Source: Rhizobium sp. (GTDB lineage Bacteria; Pseudomonadota; Alphaproteobacteria; Rhizobiales; Rhizobiaceae). From it: 64,000 nt of DNA. This document shows positions 35,325-44,554 of this stretch, piece after piece. Location: the NCBI GenBank assembly GCA_028290545.1, contig JAQGJP010000016.1, forward strand, positions 40,387 to 104,386. The letters run 5' to 3'. A model generated the notes under the pieces. It did no database searches, was not told the origin of the DNA, and was given only the letters and a program-made list of their open reading frames with translations. The stretch's first letter is position 1; each line of letters starts with the position of its first letter. Position numbers and translations under genes: made by a program.

Positions 35325-36239
35325 ATGGATCGCTGGAAAGAGATTGAGGTTTTTGTCCAGATCGCCGACATGGAAAGCCTTTCGAAGGCTGCAGAAGCCT
35401 TGAGCATGTCTATTTCGGCGACCAGCCGCCATCTTGCCGCCCTTGAGGAGAGGCTGAATGTCCGCCTGATACAGAGGACGACACGAAAACTGTCCCTGAC
35501 AGGCGAAGGCGAGCAGTTCTACCATCGCGGCAAAGACATGTTGGCAAGCATGCGCGAGGCGGAGGCCAGCCTGAGCGCCGGCGCGATGAGGCCGACAGGC
35601 CTATTGCGGGTGAGTGCATCGCTGTCCTTCTGTCTGCTGCACCTGACGCCGATTATCCCGGCCTTCACGCAGCGATATCCGGAAGTGAAAGTCGAGATCA
35701 TTGCCTCGAACCGCTACTATGACCTGGTTGAGAATGGCGTGGACATGGCAATCCGGGTTCGCCGTATCGAGGCGGATTCGTCGATCACGATCCGGCGGCT
35801 CGCGGAGACGCGGCGCGTCCTTGCCGCGTCCCCGACCTATCTTCGGAGGCATGGCACGCCGACGCATCCATCGGATCTGGAGAAGCACGACATGATCCTG
35901 TACGTCCTGTCCGACAACTGGAACCAGCTGAACTTCAGCAAGGGAGGGGAGACGGTCAGCGTATCGGTTTCCGGCCCGGTGCACTCGAACGACGGCCAAA
36001 TCATTCGCGCGACCGCGCTCGATCACCTCGGCATACTCGCGCAGCCGGCCTATATCATCCAGGACGATCTGGATGCCGGACGCCTGGTGCGGGTGCTGGA
36101 CGATTGGGACCTGCCCCGGTTGACGATGAACATCGTTTTTCCGACCAAGGCGCATCTGCCGGCCAAGACCCGGCTGTTTATCGACTTTCTCGTGCAACGG
36201 TTCAAAGACGGGGAATACGAGAAGATCTGGACGCAATAG
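35325..36239 (+). CDS. LysR-family transcriptional regulator
   Basis: 304-residue regulator. N-terminal winged helix-turn-helix: EVFVQIADMESLSKAAEALSMSISATSRHLAALEERLNVRLIQRTTRKLSLT. The effector domain (residues about 90-300) contains LLRVSASLSFCLLHLTPIIPAF and belongs to the CrgA/DsdC-like subgroup. The ATG at 35325 starts the standard MDRWKEIEVFVQI opening; an upstream start adds 25 residues and is not favoured. It is divergent from the five-gene catabolic operon, which is its probable target. Confidence 0.88.
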   Translation: MDRWKEIEVFVQIADMESLSKAAEALSMSISATSRHLAALEERLNVRLIQRTTRKLSLTGEGEQFYHRGKDMLASMREAEASLSAGAMRPTGLLRVSASLSFCLLHLTPIIPAFTQRYPEVKVEIIASNRYYDLVENGVDMAIRVRRIEADSSITIRRLAETRRVLAASPTYLRRHGTPTHPSDLEKHDMILYVLSDNWNQLNFSKGGETVSVSVSGPVHSNDGQIIRATALDHLGILAQPAYIIQDDLDAGRLVRVLDDWDLPRLTMNIVFPTKAHLPAKTRLFIDFLVQRFKDGEYEKIWTQ

Positions 36240-36274
36240 AATTATCTGGACATCGGTGCCGCCCGCGATTGGCT

Positions 36275-37582
36275 TTACCGATCGAGGGCCGGGAAATATT
36301 TGGCGCCCGCATCCGTCAACAGCGGCCTGGCATCCTTGAAGGGTACTTTCACAAGATCGCTGGTGCAGGCGAAGATGACGTGGGGCAAGCTCCGCAAGGT
36401 GAAAACCATGCTGTCCTGCGTGAAATAGATGCCCAGGTTGGTGCGGACGAGATCGCTCATGCCGCAATCCGACTCAAGGGTGGCATCCGATTTGTCGCGA
36501 TGGTCGTTGACGAATTTGATCAGCTCTTCGCTTGGGCCGAAATTCAGTCCGGTCGTATCTTCGACCGAGGTCGGATCGACCACTGTGCCGTCCTCTCTGG
36601 TCGCCACCCAGCCCCGCAGCAGCGATTCCGGTACCAGCGCCTCGCCCGTGCGCGCATCGACAAGCCGGTGGTCGGTGAAATTGTCGGGATAGGCGCCGCC
36701 GCAATAATAGCTGCCGCTCTCGACGACGCCCATCAGGCGCGACGTGAGATGTTCGACGGATACCGTTGCTCCGCCTTCTTCGAACCCCGTCGTTCCTTCG
36801 CCGCCCTGTCCAGACCAGCCGGAACCAAGATAACTCCTGGCCATGCAAGAGAATGCCGGCAGTTCGAACTGCAGGCGCTGTTGGTTCAGATAGGTGTTCA
36901 GCGGCGCGGGATCCTGGTTTCCGAGCTTCGTAACATAGGGATAAACGAGCTTGGTGCGCGGATCCTCGTCAAGGCGATAGGCGCTGTCGCCGACCGTCTG
37001 GACGGCGCCCTCTTTCATCGGCACGGCGATCTTCAGGAAATCATAAGGCAGGAGAGCCGGCGTCAGCACCGGCGGTTCGCTGGTGTCGGAAATAAATGTC
37101 GGGTCGATCGAATCGTAACCCTGATAGCTGTCGGTCAGCGCCCGCATCGCCTTGCGCTCAAGCTTGATGGGCAACGATTTGCCGCTTTCCTTGTCTTGCC
37201 AGGTTCCTTCCAGCGTGCCGCCGTCATTTTCGATCGTCAGGTTCCATTCGGCGCCAATGGGCGCGATTTCCAGGCGGTCACCGGCGTCACTCTTGCAGAG
37301 CTTTTCCGTGCATGGCTTTTCTTCCTGCAGGCTCAATTTTCCGTCTTCAGCGGGTGTGGTTCCATGCAAGGGAATGTCGCCGCCCTTGTTGACATAAGAG
37401 TAGCGGCCAATGAGCTTTCCCTCCGCGTCGAAAGGCGCCAGTTCGACAATGATCGGCAGCTTGCCGATCGTGCCGGAATAGGCCGTGGCATCCGCAGCGG
37501 CGGAAGTCTGGGTGCCGGCGAGAAGAGCCAGGAGGCAGGCGATCTGGAGGCGCATGAAGAAGATACCGATCCGCAACAGCAT
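36275..37582 (-). CDS. Secreted hypothetical protein (DUF3298-like C-terminus)
   Basis: About 435 residues with a signal peptide (hydrophobic IACLLALLAG, cleavage near Ser-Ala-Ala). Residues about 30-130 look like a beta-rich domain describing small repeats (IGKLPIIVELAPFDAEGKLIGRYSY). The C-terminal half has conserved-looking features of DUF3298/RsiV-type domains (VESGSYYCGGAYPDNFTDHRLVDARTGE and NLGIYFTQDSMVFTLRSLPHV). Several cysteines may form disulfides. The start at 37582 is tentative, since ATG 37555 is nearly as good and no strong ribosome site is seen. Function unknown. Confidence 0.7.
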   Translation of the reverse strand: MLLRIGIFFMRLQIACLLALLAGTQTSAAADATAYSGTIGKLPIIVELAPFDAEGKLIGRYSYVNKGGDIPLHGTTPAEDGKLSLQEEKPCTEKLCKSDAGDRLEIAPIGAEWNLTIENDGGTLEGTWQDKESGKSLPIKLERKAMRALTDSYQGYDSIDPTFISDTSEPPVLTPALLPYDFLKIAVPMKEGAVQTVGDSAYRLDEDPRTKLVYPYVTKLGNQDPAPLNTYLNQQRLQFELPAFSCMARSYLGSGWSGQGGEGTTGFEEGGATVSVEHLTSRLMGVVESGSYYCGGAYPDNFTDHRLVDARTGEALVPESLLRGWVATREDGTVVDPTSVEDTTGLNFGPSEELIKFVNDHRDKSDATLESDCGMSDLVRTNLGIYFTQDSMVFTLRSLPHVIFACTSDLVKVPFKDARPLLTDAGAKYFPALDR

Positions 37583-37745
37583 ATTGATTTGAATCCCTGC
37601 CTTCCGCTTAGCAATTATGTGCGGATTGCTCAAGCACATGCCGGAATTGCCAAGAACCCCGACGAGCCTGCACAGGAAACGGGTGGGCACCTTGCCTCGC
37701 AAGCGGCATAGATGAACGTGTCTTTCCTGATGGAATCCCGAGACC

Positions 37746-38390
37746 ATGACCTTGCAGAACCGTGTGACACCCTTTGGCGACATTGTCGCAATACCGCAGC
37801 GGGGCATGATGACCGGCAATCGGGGTATCATTCACGATCCGGCGACGAAAACGCTGCTGAATCGCCGCTGGAGCAGCAAGGCCTGGCTGATCTGCACTTG
37901 CGAATACAAGCGCCGGCGCCGCGAAGTCATGGCTGGCCGAAGCTGGACCGAATTGTTTTTCCTGGATGAGGCCGTGGCTCTGGCGGCGGGTCATCGCCCC
38001 TGCTTCGTCTGCCGGCGCGACGCCGCACTTGCATTTCGCGCCGCGTGGGCGGATGCAAGGGGAGAGGAGAGGCCGACCGCCGGGGCCATGGATGCCGTTC
38101 TGCACCGCGAGCGCCTCGATCACGGCCGCAAGCGGGTTCACGCCCTGCCGGGTTCACCATCCGACCTGCCGGACGGAGCAGTGGTGGCCCAATCCGGAGT
38201 GGCGTTCACGATCGCCGGCGGCCGGGCATATCGCTGGACCGCGCAAGGCTATGAGACGCCTCAAGAGATCCGGCACGCCGATGGACTGTTGACCCCGCCT
38301 TCCACGCTCCAAGCGCTGCGGGCAGGCTACCGGCCTGTGCTGCATTCGGCAATCGAGCTTTCCAATCTTGCAAAGGAAGCCATGGAATGA
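37746..38390 (+). CDS. Conserved hypothetical protein with Cys-x-Cys and Cys-x2-Cys
   Basis: 214 residues. The N-terminal half carries W-L-I-C-T-C-E-Y-K and, 40 residues later, GHRPCFVCRRDAALAFRAAW; four cysteines in two pairs could hold a metal. The C-terminal half has an SH3-like small beta region (GGRAYRWTAQGYE). I do not recognise a named family. The last four bases overlap the start of a 2-oxoglutarate oxygenase gene (ATGA), implying a joint function. Confidence 0.75.
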   Translation: MTLQNRVTPFGDIVAIPQRGMMTGNRGIIHDPATKTLLNRRWSSKAWLICTCEYKRRRREVMAGRSWTELFFLDEAVALAAGHRPCFVCRRDAALAFRAAWADARGEERPTAGAMDAVLHRERLDHGRKRVHALPGSPSDLPDGAVVAQSGVAFTIAGGRAYRWTAQGYETPQEIRHADGLLTPPSTLQALRAGYRPVLHSAIELSNLAKEAME

Positions 38391-39136
38391 AGTCCTACCC
38401 GACCTTCACGCCCACCGCCGATGTGGTTCGATCGACCGAAGAACGCGTCGCCGGACATAATTGGCAGACGGTGGCCGACGATCTCAGCGGCTTTGGCTGC
38501 GCTGTGCTCAACAAGCTCCTGACGCCGGACGAATGCCGGGAAATCGCCGCTCTCTATGCTGAAGAACACCATTTCCGCAGCCATATCCATATGGCCCGGC
38601 ACGGTTTCGGCAAGGGGGAATACCGCTATTTCAGGTATCCGTTGCCTGATCTGCTGGGCGGCTTGCGCACCGCGCTCTATCCGCGCCTTGCCGGAATTGC
38701 CAATGACTGGAATGTCCGCATGGTGATCGGCGATCGATACCCTGCCGAACATGCGGCGTTTCTGAAGCAATGCCACGATGCCGGACAGACCCGCCCGACG
38801 CCGCTGCTGCTGCAATATGGTCCCGGCGATTTCAACTGCCTGCATCAGGATCTCTACGGCGATCTGGCGTTCCCGCTCCAGGTGGCGATTTTGCTCTCCG
38901 AGCCGGGGAGGGACTTTACAGGCGGTGAATTCTGCCTGACAGAACAGCGTCCCCGGATGCAAAGCCGCGTCGAGGTGGTGCCGCTCCGACAGGGGGACGC
39001 GGTTGCATTCGCGGTCCACAATCGTCCCGTGCAAGGCATCAAGGGCAATTACCGGGTCAATCTCCGGCATGGCGTAAGCCGCGTCCGGTCCGGCATGCGC
39101 CATACGGTCGGCATCATCTTTCATGATGCGAAGTAA
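38387..39136 (+). CDS. 2-oxoglutarate/Fe(II)-dependent oxygenase (putative DNA-damage type)
   Basis: 249-residue protein of the PF09859-like oxygenase group, annotated in general as acting on damaged DNA. The iron facial triad is visible: His-x-Asp in NCLHQDLYGD near residue 147 and the distal His in RHGVSRVRSGMRHTVGIIFHD, with Arg nearby for 2-oxoglutarate. AAGGAAG precedes the ATG, and the gene overlaps the previous stop by 4 bases. Activity on DNA is a family-level inference; a small-molecule substrate is possible. Confidence 0.8.
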   Translation: MKSYPTFTPTADVVRSTEERVAGHNWQTVADDLSGFGCAVLNKLLTPDECREIAALYAEEHHFRSHIHMARHGFGKGEYRYFRYPLPDLLGGLRTALYPRLAGIANDWNVRMVIGDRYPAEHAAFLKQCHDAGQTRPTPLLLQYGPGDFNCLHQDLYGDLAFPLQVAILLSEPGRDFTGGEFCLTEQRPRMQSRVEVVPLRQGDAVAFAVHNRPVQGIKGNYRVNLRHGVSRVRSGMRHTVGIIFHDAK

Positions 39137-39194
39137 CAGCCGGTGGTCGGTTTTCTCATGACAAGCCAGCGCGGTACCGATATTATCGCATGCA

Positions 39195-41069
39195 ATGACA
39201 TCAATTAATTCCGCGAGCCGCGAGAGCCCGCGCCCGGCCTCCACCTTCCGCGAACGACTCGCCAATCTCCGCCATCTCGGCCGCCTGCTGGCCCAGATCT
39301 GGCGGACCAGCCGCTGGCTGACGATTGCCAGCATCGCCTTGCGGCTGGCGAGAGCGATCCAGCCGGTTGCGCTGCTCTATGTCGGCAAGCTCATCGTCGA
39401 CGAGGTGGTGCGGCTTTCGGCCCTGCATGCGACAAGCCCCGGCCTCTCCGAATGGTGGCATCAAGGCAGGCTCGACATCATCCTGCCGCTGCTCGGCATC
39501 GAGTTCGCGCTGGTGATTGCCGTCGATCTCCTGACGCGGGCGACGACGCTTGTCGATTCCGTTCTCGGCGAAATGCATTCCAATACGGTCAGCGTCGAAC
39601 TGATGCAGCATGCCGCGACGCTGGATCTCCAGCATTTCGAAAGCCCCGAACATCAGGATCGTCTGGAACGGGCGCGGCGGCAGGCGGCAGGGCGAAACGC
39701 GCTTCTGCCGCAGATGCTCGGCCAGGGGCAGGACATGATCACAGTCGCGACCCTGGCCGCGGGCCTGTTCGTCTATGCGCCGTGGCTGATCCTGCTGCTG
39801 GCGCTGTCGTTTATTCCGGCGGTCTGGGGCGAGGCGCGGTTCAACACCGCGTCCTATTTTCTCAGTCGAGGCCGGACGCCGGAGCGGCGGCAACTGGAAT
39901 ATCTTCGCCAGGTCGGCGCAGGTGCGGAGACTGCCAAGGAAATCAAACTCTTCGGGCTTGGCTCGTTTCTGGTAGACCGGTTCACGGCGCTGGCACGAAC
40001 GATTTTTCTCGAAAACCGAAAACTGTCCATCGACCGGGCGATCTGGGGCGCGGCTCTCGCCAGCATCAGCACGCTGACCTATTATGGTGCCTATGCCTAT
40101 ATCGTCTGGCAGACGATCGCCGGCCATTTCAGCCTCGGCGATCTTGCGTTCCTGTCGGGCGCGTTTCTGCGGCTGAACGGGCTGTTCCAGAAGATCCTGC
40201 TGGGTTTCACGCAGATTGCCGGGCAATCGCTGTTTCTTGACGATCTCTTCTCGTTCTTCGAGATCCGGCCCACAATTCTGCCACCCGACAATCCCAGGGC
40301 TTTTCCGCAGCCGATCCGCCAGGGCATTGTCTTCGACAATGTCGGCTTTCGCTATCCGGACACGGAAATCTGGGCGGTGAGGGGGCTGAGCTTCACGCTT
40401 CGTGCAGGCGAGACGCTGGCGTTGGTCGGAGAAAACGGTGCCGGCAAGACCACGATCGTCAAGCTGCTGACCCGCCTCTACGATCCGGACGAAGGCCGCA
40501 TCTCCATCGACGGCATCGACCTCAGGGAAATGCTGATCGAGGATATCCATTCCCATATCGGCGTGATCTTCCAGGATTTCATCCGCTACAGCCTGACGGC
40601 CTCTGAAAACATCGGCGTTGGCCGTATCGACGACAGCCAGGACACCGATCGTATCGAGACAGCGGCGGAACGCAGCCTCGCCGACACCGTGATAAACAAG
40701 TTGCCGCGCAAATATGACCAGCCGCTTGGCCGCCTGTTCAACAAGGGGCGAGACCTGTCCGGCGGCGAATGGCAGAAGGTGGCGATCGCGCGCGCCTATA
40801 TGCGCGAAGCCGATCTCGTCATTCTGGACGAACCGACTGCGGCGCTCGACGCCAAGTCGGAAGCCGAGGTATTCGCCCGATTCAAGAGCCTGGCGAAGGA
40901 CAAGACAGCGGTGCTGATTTCGCACCGTTTTTCCACCGTGCGCATGGCAGACCGGATCATGGTGCTGGAAAATGGCGGGATTCTGGAAGGTGGCACGCAT
41001 GTGGAGCTGCTGGCGCGGGGTGGACGTTATGCGGAACTGTTCGAACTGCAGGCCGCAGGCTACCGCTGA
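39195..41069 (+). CDS. ABC exporter, fused membrane and ATPase domains
   Basis: 624-residue type I ABC exporter half-transporter. Residues 1 to about 340 contain about six membrane helices. The ATPase domain follows with Walker A GENGAGKTT near residue 418, Q-loop VIFQDFIRY, signature LSGGEWQKVAIARAYM, Walker B LVILDEPTAALDA and H-loop LISHRFSTV. It presumably works as a homodimer. The DLF.YSLTASENI segment resembles peptide/antibiotic exporters, but no substrate gene is near. Starts 58 bases after the oxygenase. Confidence 0.9.
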   Translation: MTSINSASRESPRPASTFRERLANLRHLGRLLAQIWRTSRWLTIASIALRLARAIQPVALLYVGKLIVDEVVRLSALHATSPGLSEWWHQGRLDIILPLLGIEFALVIAVDLLTRATTLVDSVLGEMHSNTVSVELMQHAATLDLQHFESPEHQDRLERARRQAAGRNALLPQMLGQGQDMITVATLAAGLFVYAPWLILLLALSFIPAVWGEARFNTASYFLSRGRTPERRQLEYLRQVGAGAETAKEIKLFGLGSFLVDRFTALARTIFLENRKLSIDRAIWGAALASISTLTYYGAYAYIVWQTIAGHFSLGDLAFLSGAFLRLNGLFQKILLGFTQIAGQSLFLDDLFSFFEIRPTILPPDNPRAFPQPIRQGIVFDNVGFRYPDTEIWAVRGLSFTLRAGETLALVGENGAGKTTIVKLLTRLYDPDEGRISIDGIDLREMLIEDIHSHIGVIFQDFIRYSLTASENIGVGRIDDSQDTDRIETAAERSLADTVINKLPRKYDQPLGRLFNKGRDLSGGEWQKVAIARAYMREADLVILDEPTAALDAKSEAEVFARFKSLAKDKTAVLISHRFSTVRMADRIMVLENGGILEGGTHVELLARGGRYAELFELQAAGYR

Positions 41070-41086
41070 GATCATATCTCTCCGAT

Positions 41087-44000
41087 CTACGGCAGTTCGT
41101 GAATCCTGACGCCGGGGACAACGTTTCGGGCGATCTCGCAGAGATGCGCATGGTGCGTCAGGTAAATCACCTGACCGACTTTCGCCATTTCGCCGAGCAG
41201 CCGGAACACTTCTTCAGAGCGCGGATTGTCGAAGCTCTCCATGATGTCGTCGGCGATGAACGGCACGGGAGGCCGTACAGCGGCGAATTCTTCGTAGCCC
41301 GCCAGGCGAAGGGCGAGATAGAGCTGGAATTGCGTGCCGGTCGACATGTCGGTGGCAAGCTTCGATCCGCCGTCCCGTGACACGCCGATGAGGATTTCCT
41401 TGTCCTTGTCGGGCCTGGCCTGAAGGCCGGAATAACTGCCGCCGGTGATCAGGCGAAACGCTTCCGATGCCCGGTTCATCATCGAACTGCGGTGCTTTTC
41501 CCGATAGATATGCAGCGCCTGCTCAGCCGCGAGCGTGCCTGTCCTGAGTTTGAGATAGCGGATGGCCAAATCCTCGATTTCGAGGAAAATCGTGCGCCGC
41601 TGCGCTTCGATCCGGGCGACCGCGTCATCGCCGACCACGGCGTCGAGCTTGTCCTTGGCCCGGGTCAGCTCGGCATAGAGCAGCCGTGTCCGCTCGGTGA
41701 GATCCTCGATGCGTGCCGACAGTTCGATTGCCTGCCGTTCGATATCGGCGGCGTCCATCTCGGCAAGCTGCCTTTGAGCGTCCGCGTAGGTCGTGGCCCG
41801 GAGGTTTGCGGTGATCTGGTCCCGCAGGTCGGCGGCGCGGGCTTCCAACCGTTCCTTGACCCGGACCCGCTCCAGAAGCGCGGCTACTGCAGTCAACCTG
41901 TCGGTATCGAAAAAACCCGTCAGTTCGGCCTTGCGCGCATTGTGCACCGACAACTGCTCTTCCAACAGGCGGCGGCTCGCGATCTGTTCGTCGAGATCGG
42001 CCTGCCGATCGGCACGCATCTGCTGGGCACGAAGCGCGGCATTGCGCCGGCTCAGCAGCGCATCGGCGCTTTCGAGCGGGTCCCTGTCATCCAACGGTTC
42101 TCCAAGTTCAGCGAGAACGCCCGATATTTCATGTCTGAAGCTCGCCTGATCCCGCTCCATGGTGGCGACGCGTTGCGCCATCTGCTCGCGTTCGCGCAGT
42201 GCCGCAGGCAGCGCGCCAAGAACTTTCAACATCTCCCGGATCGCGGCGACGGAGTTCACTCTATCCGCAAACCAGGTTTTCGAGACGGCATCGACCCAGC
42301 CGCGGTGCCATGCATCTGCGGACGCCTTCGCCTCATCCCGATTGCGCCGGCGTTCGACCAGGTCCCGTTCAAGACCAGCCAGCGTCTTCTCGTAGGTCGC
42401 CTGCGAATTCTTCTGGATCGTGACGCGTGAAAGAAGATCCCGTGCCGTCTGCGTCAGATCGGTTGTCGGGACTGCAACCACGCCAGCCAGTTCGAGAGCC
42501 GATGCGAGCGCCGCCTCGTGTCTTGTGAGATCGGCTCTAAGCAACGCGATACCATTTTCCGCCTCCTGCAGCGCATCCCATGCCGCAAGCGCCTGGCTTC
42601 GGCGGTTCGACCAGCTTTCCAAGGAGGAAAGCTGGTCCGAAGCGTCCGGTCCGGCGGCCATGGCGCTCGGCAGCAAGGCGCTGATCCTGGCCAACAGGAC
42701 AGCATTCTCAGACTTCGCCTCGGAAAGCAGCTCTTCCTGCCTTTCGAACGCGGCGGCACCCGCTGAAAGCGTCTGCGTCAGTTGGCGCAGTTCCGCCAGA
42801 TCCTGTGATCGCATTAGCCGTTGGCTTGACAGCGTATCGTCCTGCCGCATCCGCTGTTCGAACACCCGCGCACTTTCGAGATCGAGCTTGCCGAGATGCG
42901 TTTCCCAGGCGGCATCGCGGTCGCGACGAAAATTTCGGGCCTCGCTGTCGTCGATCGGGCCCTCTGTCGCCAGCGCAGCAATCCGGGCCTTGATCAGGCC
43001 CCGCTCCGTGACGAGGTCGCGCAGCCTTGTCTGGTGATCACTCATGCGCTTGTCTATTGCGGCGGCCTGGGCGCGCCAGGCCTCGATTTGCCTCGGCTCG
43101 GCTGTGCGGAGCGCGCGCAGGGTTTCCGCGTCGCCCACCCAGGGTGCGAGTTGCGCAAGCTGGCTGTCAAAGGTGCGGCGTAACCGGGCGCCGGCGCGCT
43201 CCTCGACGGCCAGTGCCGATGGGAGATCGGAGCCACTGAGTCTCCCCAATGCCGCCTCGATGAGAGCGATGGCTTCCGGCGGAAGGATCCGCGTCTCTTC
43301 GAAGTCTGTTTCACCCTCTCCGCGCAGATGTTCGAGAGCCTCATTGGAGCGCTTGAGTTCCCGCTCCGCCGCGGCCAGTTCGGCATCGACGCCCGAGCGC
43401 GTTTCGATAAGGTCGCGCAGGATTCCGGTCAACGATGCAGGCAGCAACAGGGTCTGCGGTTGCAGATGGCCCGTTTGCTCTAGATCGGCGAGAATGGCGG
43501 CAATGACTGCATCCTGCCCGGCCACGGCAATCCGGCGTTTCGGCAGGTCGTTCTCCGCCGTCCGGTAGCGAGCCCGGCCATCGTCAAGTTGCTCGATACG
43601 CGATGCGATGACGAAGATGCTGTCGTCCAGCACGATCTCGCTGATCTCGGATGCCAGCCGGTCGATGCTGCGGTCGGCGGATTCGATCAGCGCCTGCAAT
43701 CGGGTCTCGTCGCGCGAAAGCTCGGGCAGAAGCGCAAACCACTCGGCCGGCGGTCGGGGAAGGTCGCCGAGACCATCGAGTTCCATCATCAGGCGGGAGA
43801 GTTCGCCCGCAATCGGCAGCGCACCCAAAATACGCGTCAGTTCCCCATGCCGTGTGCGGCAATCGGCAAGCTCGCCCATCGTGATTCCATAGGCTGCCTC
43901 GGCCTGGGCATGCGTGAACGTCAGGGCCGCAAAGGCTGCCGCGAACGTGTCGATTGCGTCGCGTTCGGCTTTCAGGGAACCGAGTTTCTTTTTCAGTTCG

Positions 44001-44554
44001 GCAAGCTGCGTGCTGGAGGACCGCTTCCTATAGATCATGCCCGCCTGTTCGGATGCGGAGACAAGCGACTTGCTGAGGCCGGCCAGACCGGTGCTTGCCG
44101 AAAACAGCAGCTCGCCAAGCTCACCCTTGCTCTGGATGATCGCGTTGCCGCCTTCCTCGAGCGACTGGTCGTCAAGCGAGAACATCGTCCGGTAGGCGTC
44201 GCGGCCGATGCCGCCGAGGGCGGACGAGAGCATGGCCTCGTTGACCGGCTGGCCGCGTCCGTCGAGCAGGCTGTTGGTCCTTTGTTTCAGGCGCACGAAT
44301 TCGTGCTGGCAACCATTGAATTCCAGCAAGGCACCGATTTGCATCGTATTGTATGGATGCAGGAAGCTGAAGGTATTTTTCTCGCCCATACCAAACAGCA
44401 GATCGAGATAGGCGGCAAAGGTCGTGGTTTTCCCGGCTTCGTTCAGGCCGTAGACGATGTGCAGATCCGGCGAGCCCGCAGACACCGTGCCGAATTCGAT
44501 CGAATGATCGGTGAACTTGCCGAAGCGGGTGAGATCGAGCCGCTGGAGACGCAT
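41087..44554 (-). CDS. YhaN-like AAA ATPase (SbcC/Rad50-type coiled-coil protein)
   Basis: 1,155 residues. An N-terminal P-loop half (IVYGLNEAGKTTTFAAYLDLLFGM near residue 35) and C-terminal half (signature-like TGTQFQLYLALRLAGYEEF, Walker B PVPFIADDIMESFDN near residue 1090) flank about 850 residues of predicted coiled coil. This is the architecture of YhaN, a relative of SbcC/Rad50; no zinc-hook Cys-x2-Cys was noticed. Its start overlaps the stop of the nuclease gene (ATGA), so the two form a complex-like pair for DNA end processing. It converges on the ABC exporter with 17 bases between stop codons. Confidence 0.88.
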   Translation of the reverse strand: MRLQRLDLTRFGKFTDHSIEFGTVSAGSPDLHIVYGLNEAGKTTTFAAYLDLLFGMGEKNTFSFLHPYNTMQIGALLEFNGCQHEFVRLKQRTNSLLDGRGQPVNEAMLSSALGGIGRDAYRTMFSLDDQSLEEGGNAIIQSKGELGELLFSASTGLAGLSKSLVSASEQAGMIYRKRSSSTQLAELKKKLGSLKAERDAIDTFAAAFAALTFTHAQAEAAYGITMGELADCRTRHGELTRILGALPIAGELSRLMMELDGLGDLPRPPAEWFALLPELSRDETRLQALIESADRSIDRLASEISEIVLDDSIFVIASRIEQLDDGRARYRTAENDLPKRRIAVAGQDAVIAAILADLEQTGHLQPQTLLLPASLTGILRDLIETRSGVDAELAAAERELKRSNEALEHLRGEGETDFEETRILPPEAIALIEAALGRLSGSDLPSALAVEERAGARLRRTFDSQLAQLAPWVGDAETLRALRTAEPRQIEAWRAQAAAIDKRMSDHQTRLRDLVTERGLIKARIAALATEGPIDDSEARNFRRDRDAAWETHLGKLDLESARVFEQRMRQDDTLSSQRLMRSQDLAELRQLTQTLSAGAAAFERQEELLSEAKSENAVLLARISALLPSAMAAGPDASDQLSSLESWSNRRSQALAAWDALQEAENGIALLRADLTRHEAALASALELAGVVAVPTTDLTQTARDLLSRVTIQKNSQATYEKTLAGLERDLVERRRNRDEAKASADAWHRGWVDAVSKTWFADRVNSVAAIREMLKVLGALPAALREREQMAQRVATMERDQASFRHEISGVLAELGEPLDDRDPLESADALLSRRNAALRAQQMRADRQADLDEQIASRRLLEEQLSVHNARKAELTGFFDTDRLTAVAALLERVRVKERLEARAADLRDQITANLRATTYADAQRQLAEMDAADIERQAIELSARIEDLTERTRLLYAELTRAKDKLDAVVGDDAVARIEAQRRTIFLEIEDLAIRYLKLRTGTLAAEQALHIYREKHRSSMMNRASEAFRLITGGSYSGLQARPDKDKEILIGVSRDGGSKLATDMSTGTQFQLYLALRLAGYEEFAAVRPPVPFIADDIMESFDNPRSEEVFRLLGEMAKVGQVIYLTHHAHLCEIARNVVPGVRIHELP

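Noticed and set aside
39201..41075. 624-codon antisense frame opposite the ABC exporter
   Set aside because: A mirror of the real gene's codon periodicity; no domain or ribosome site.
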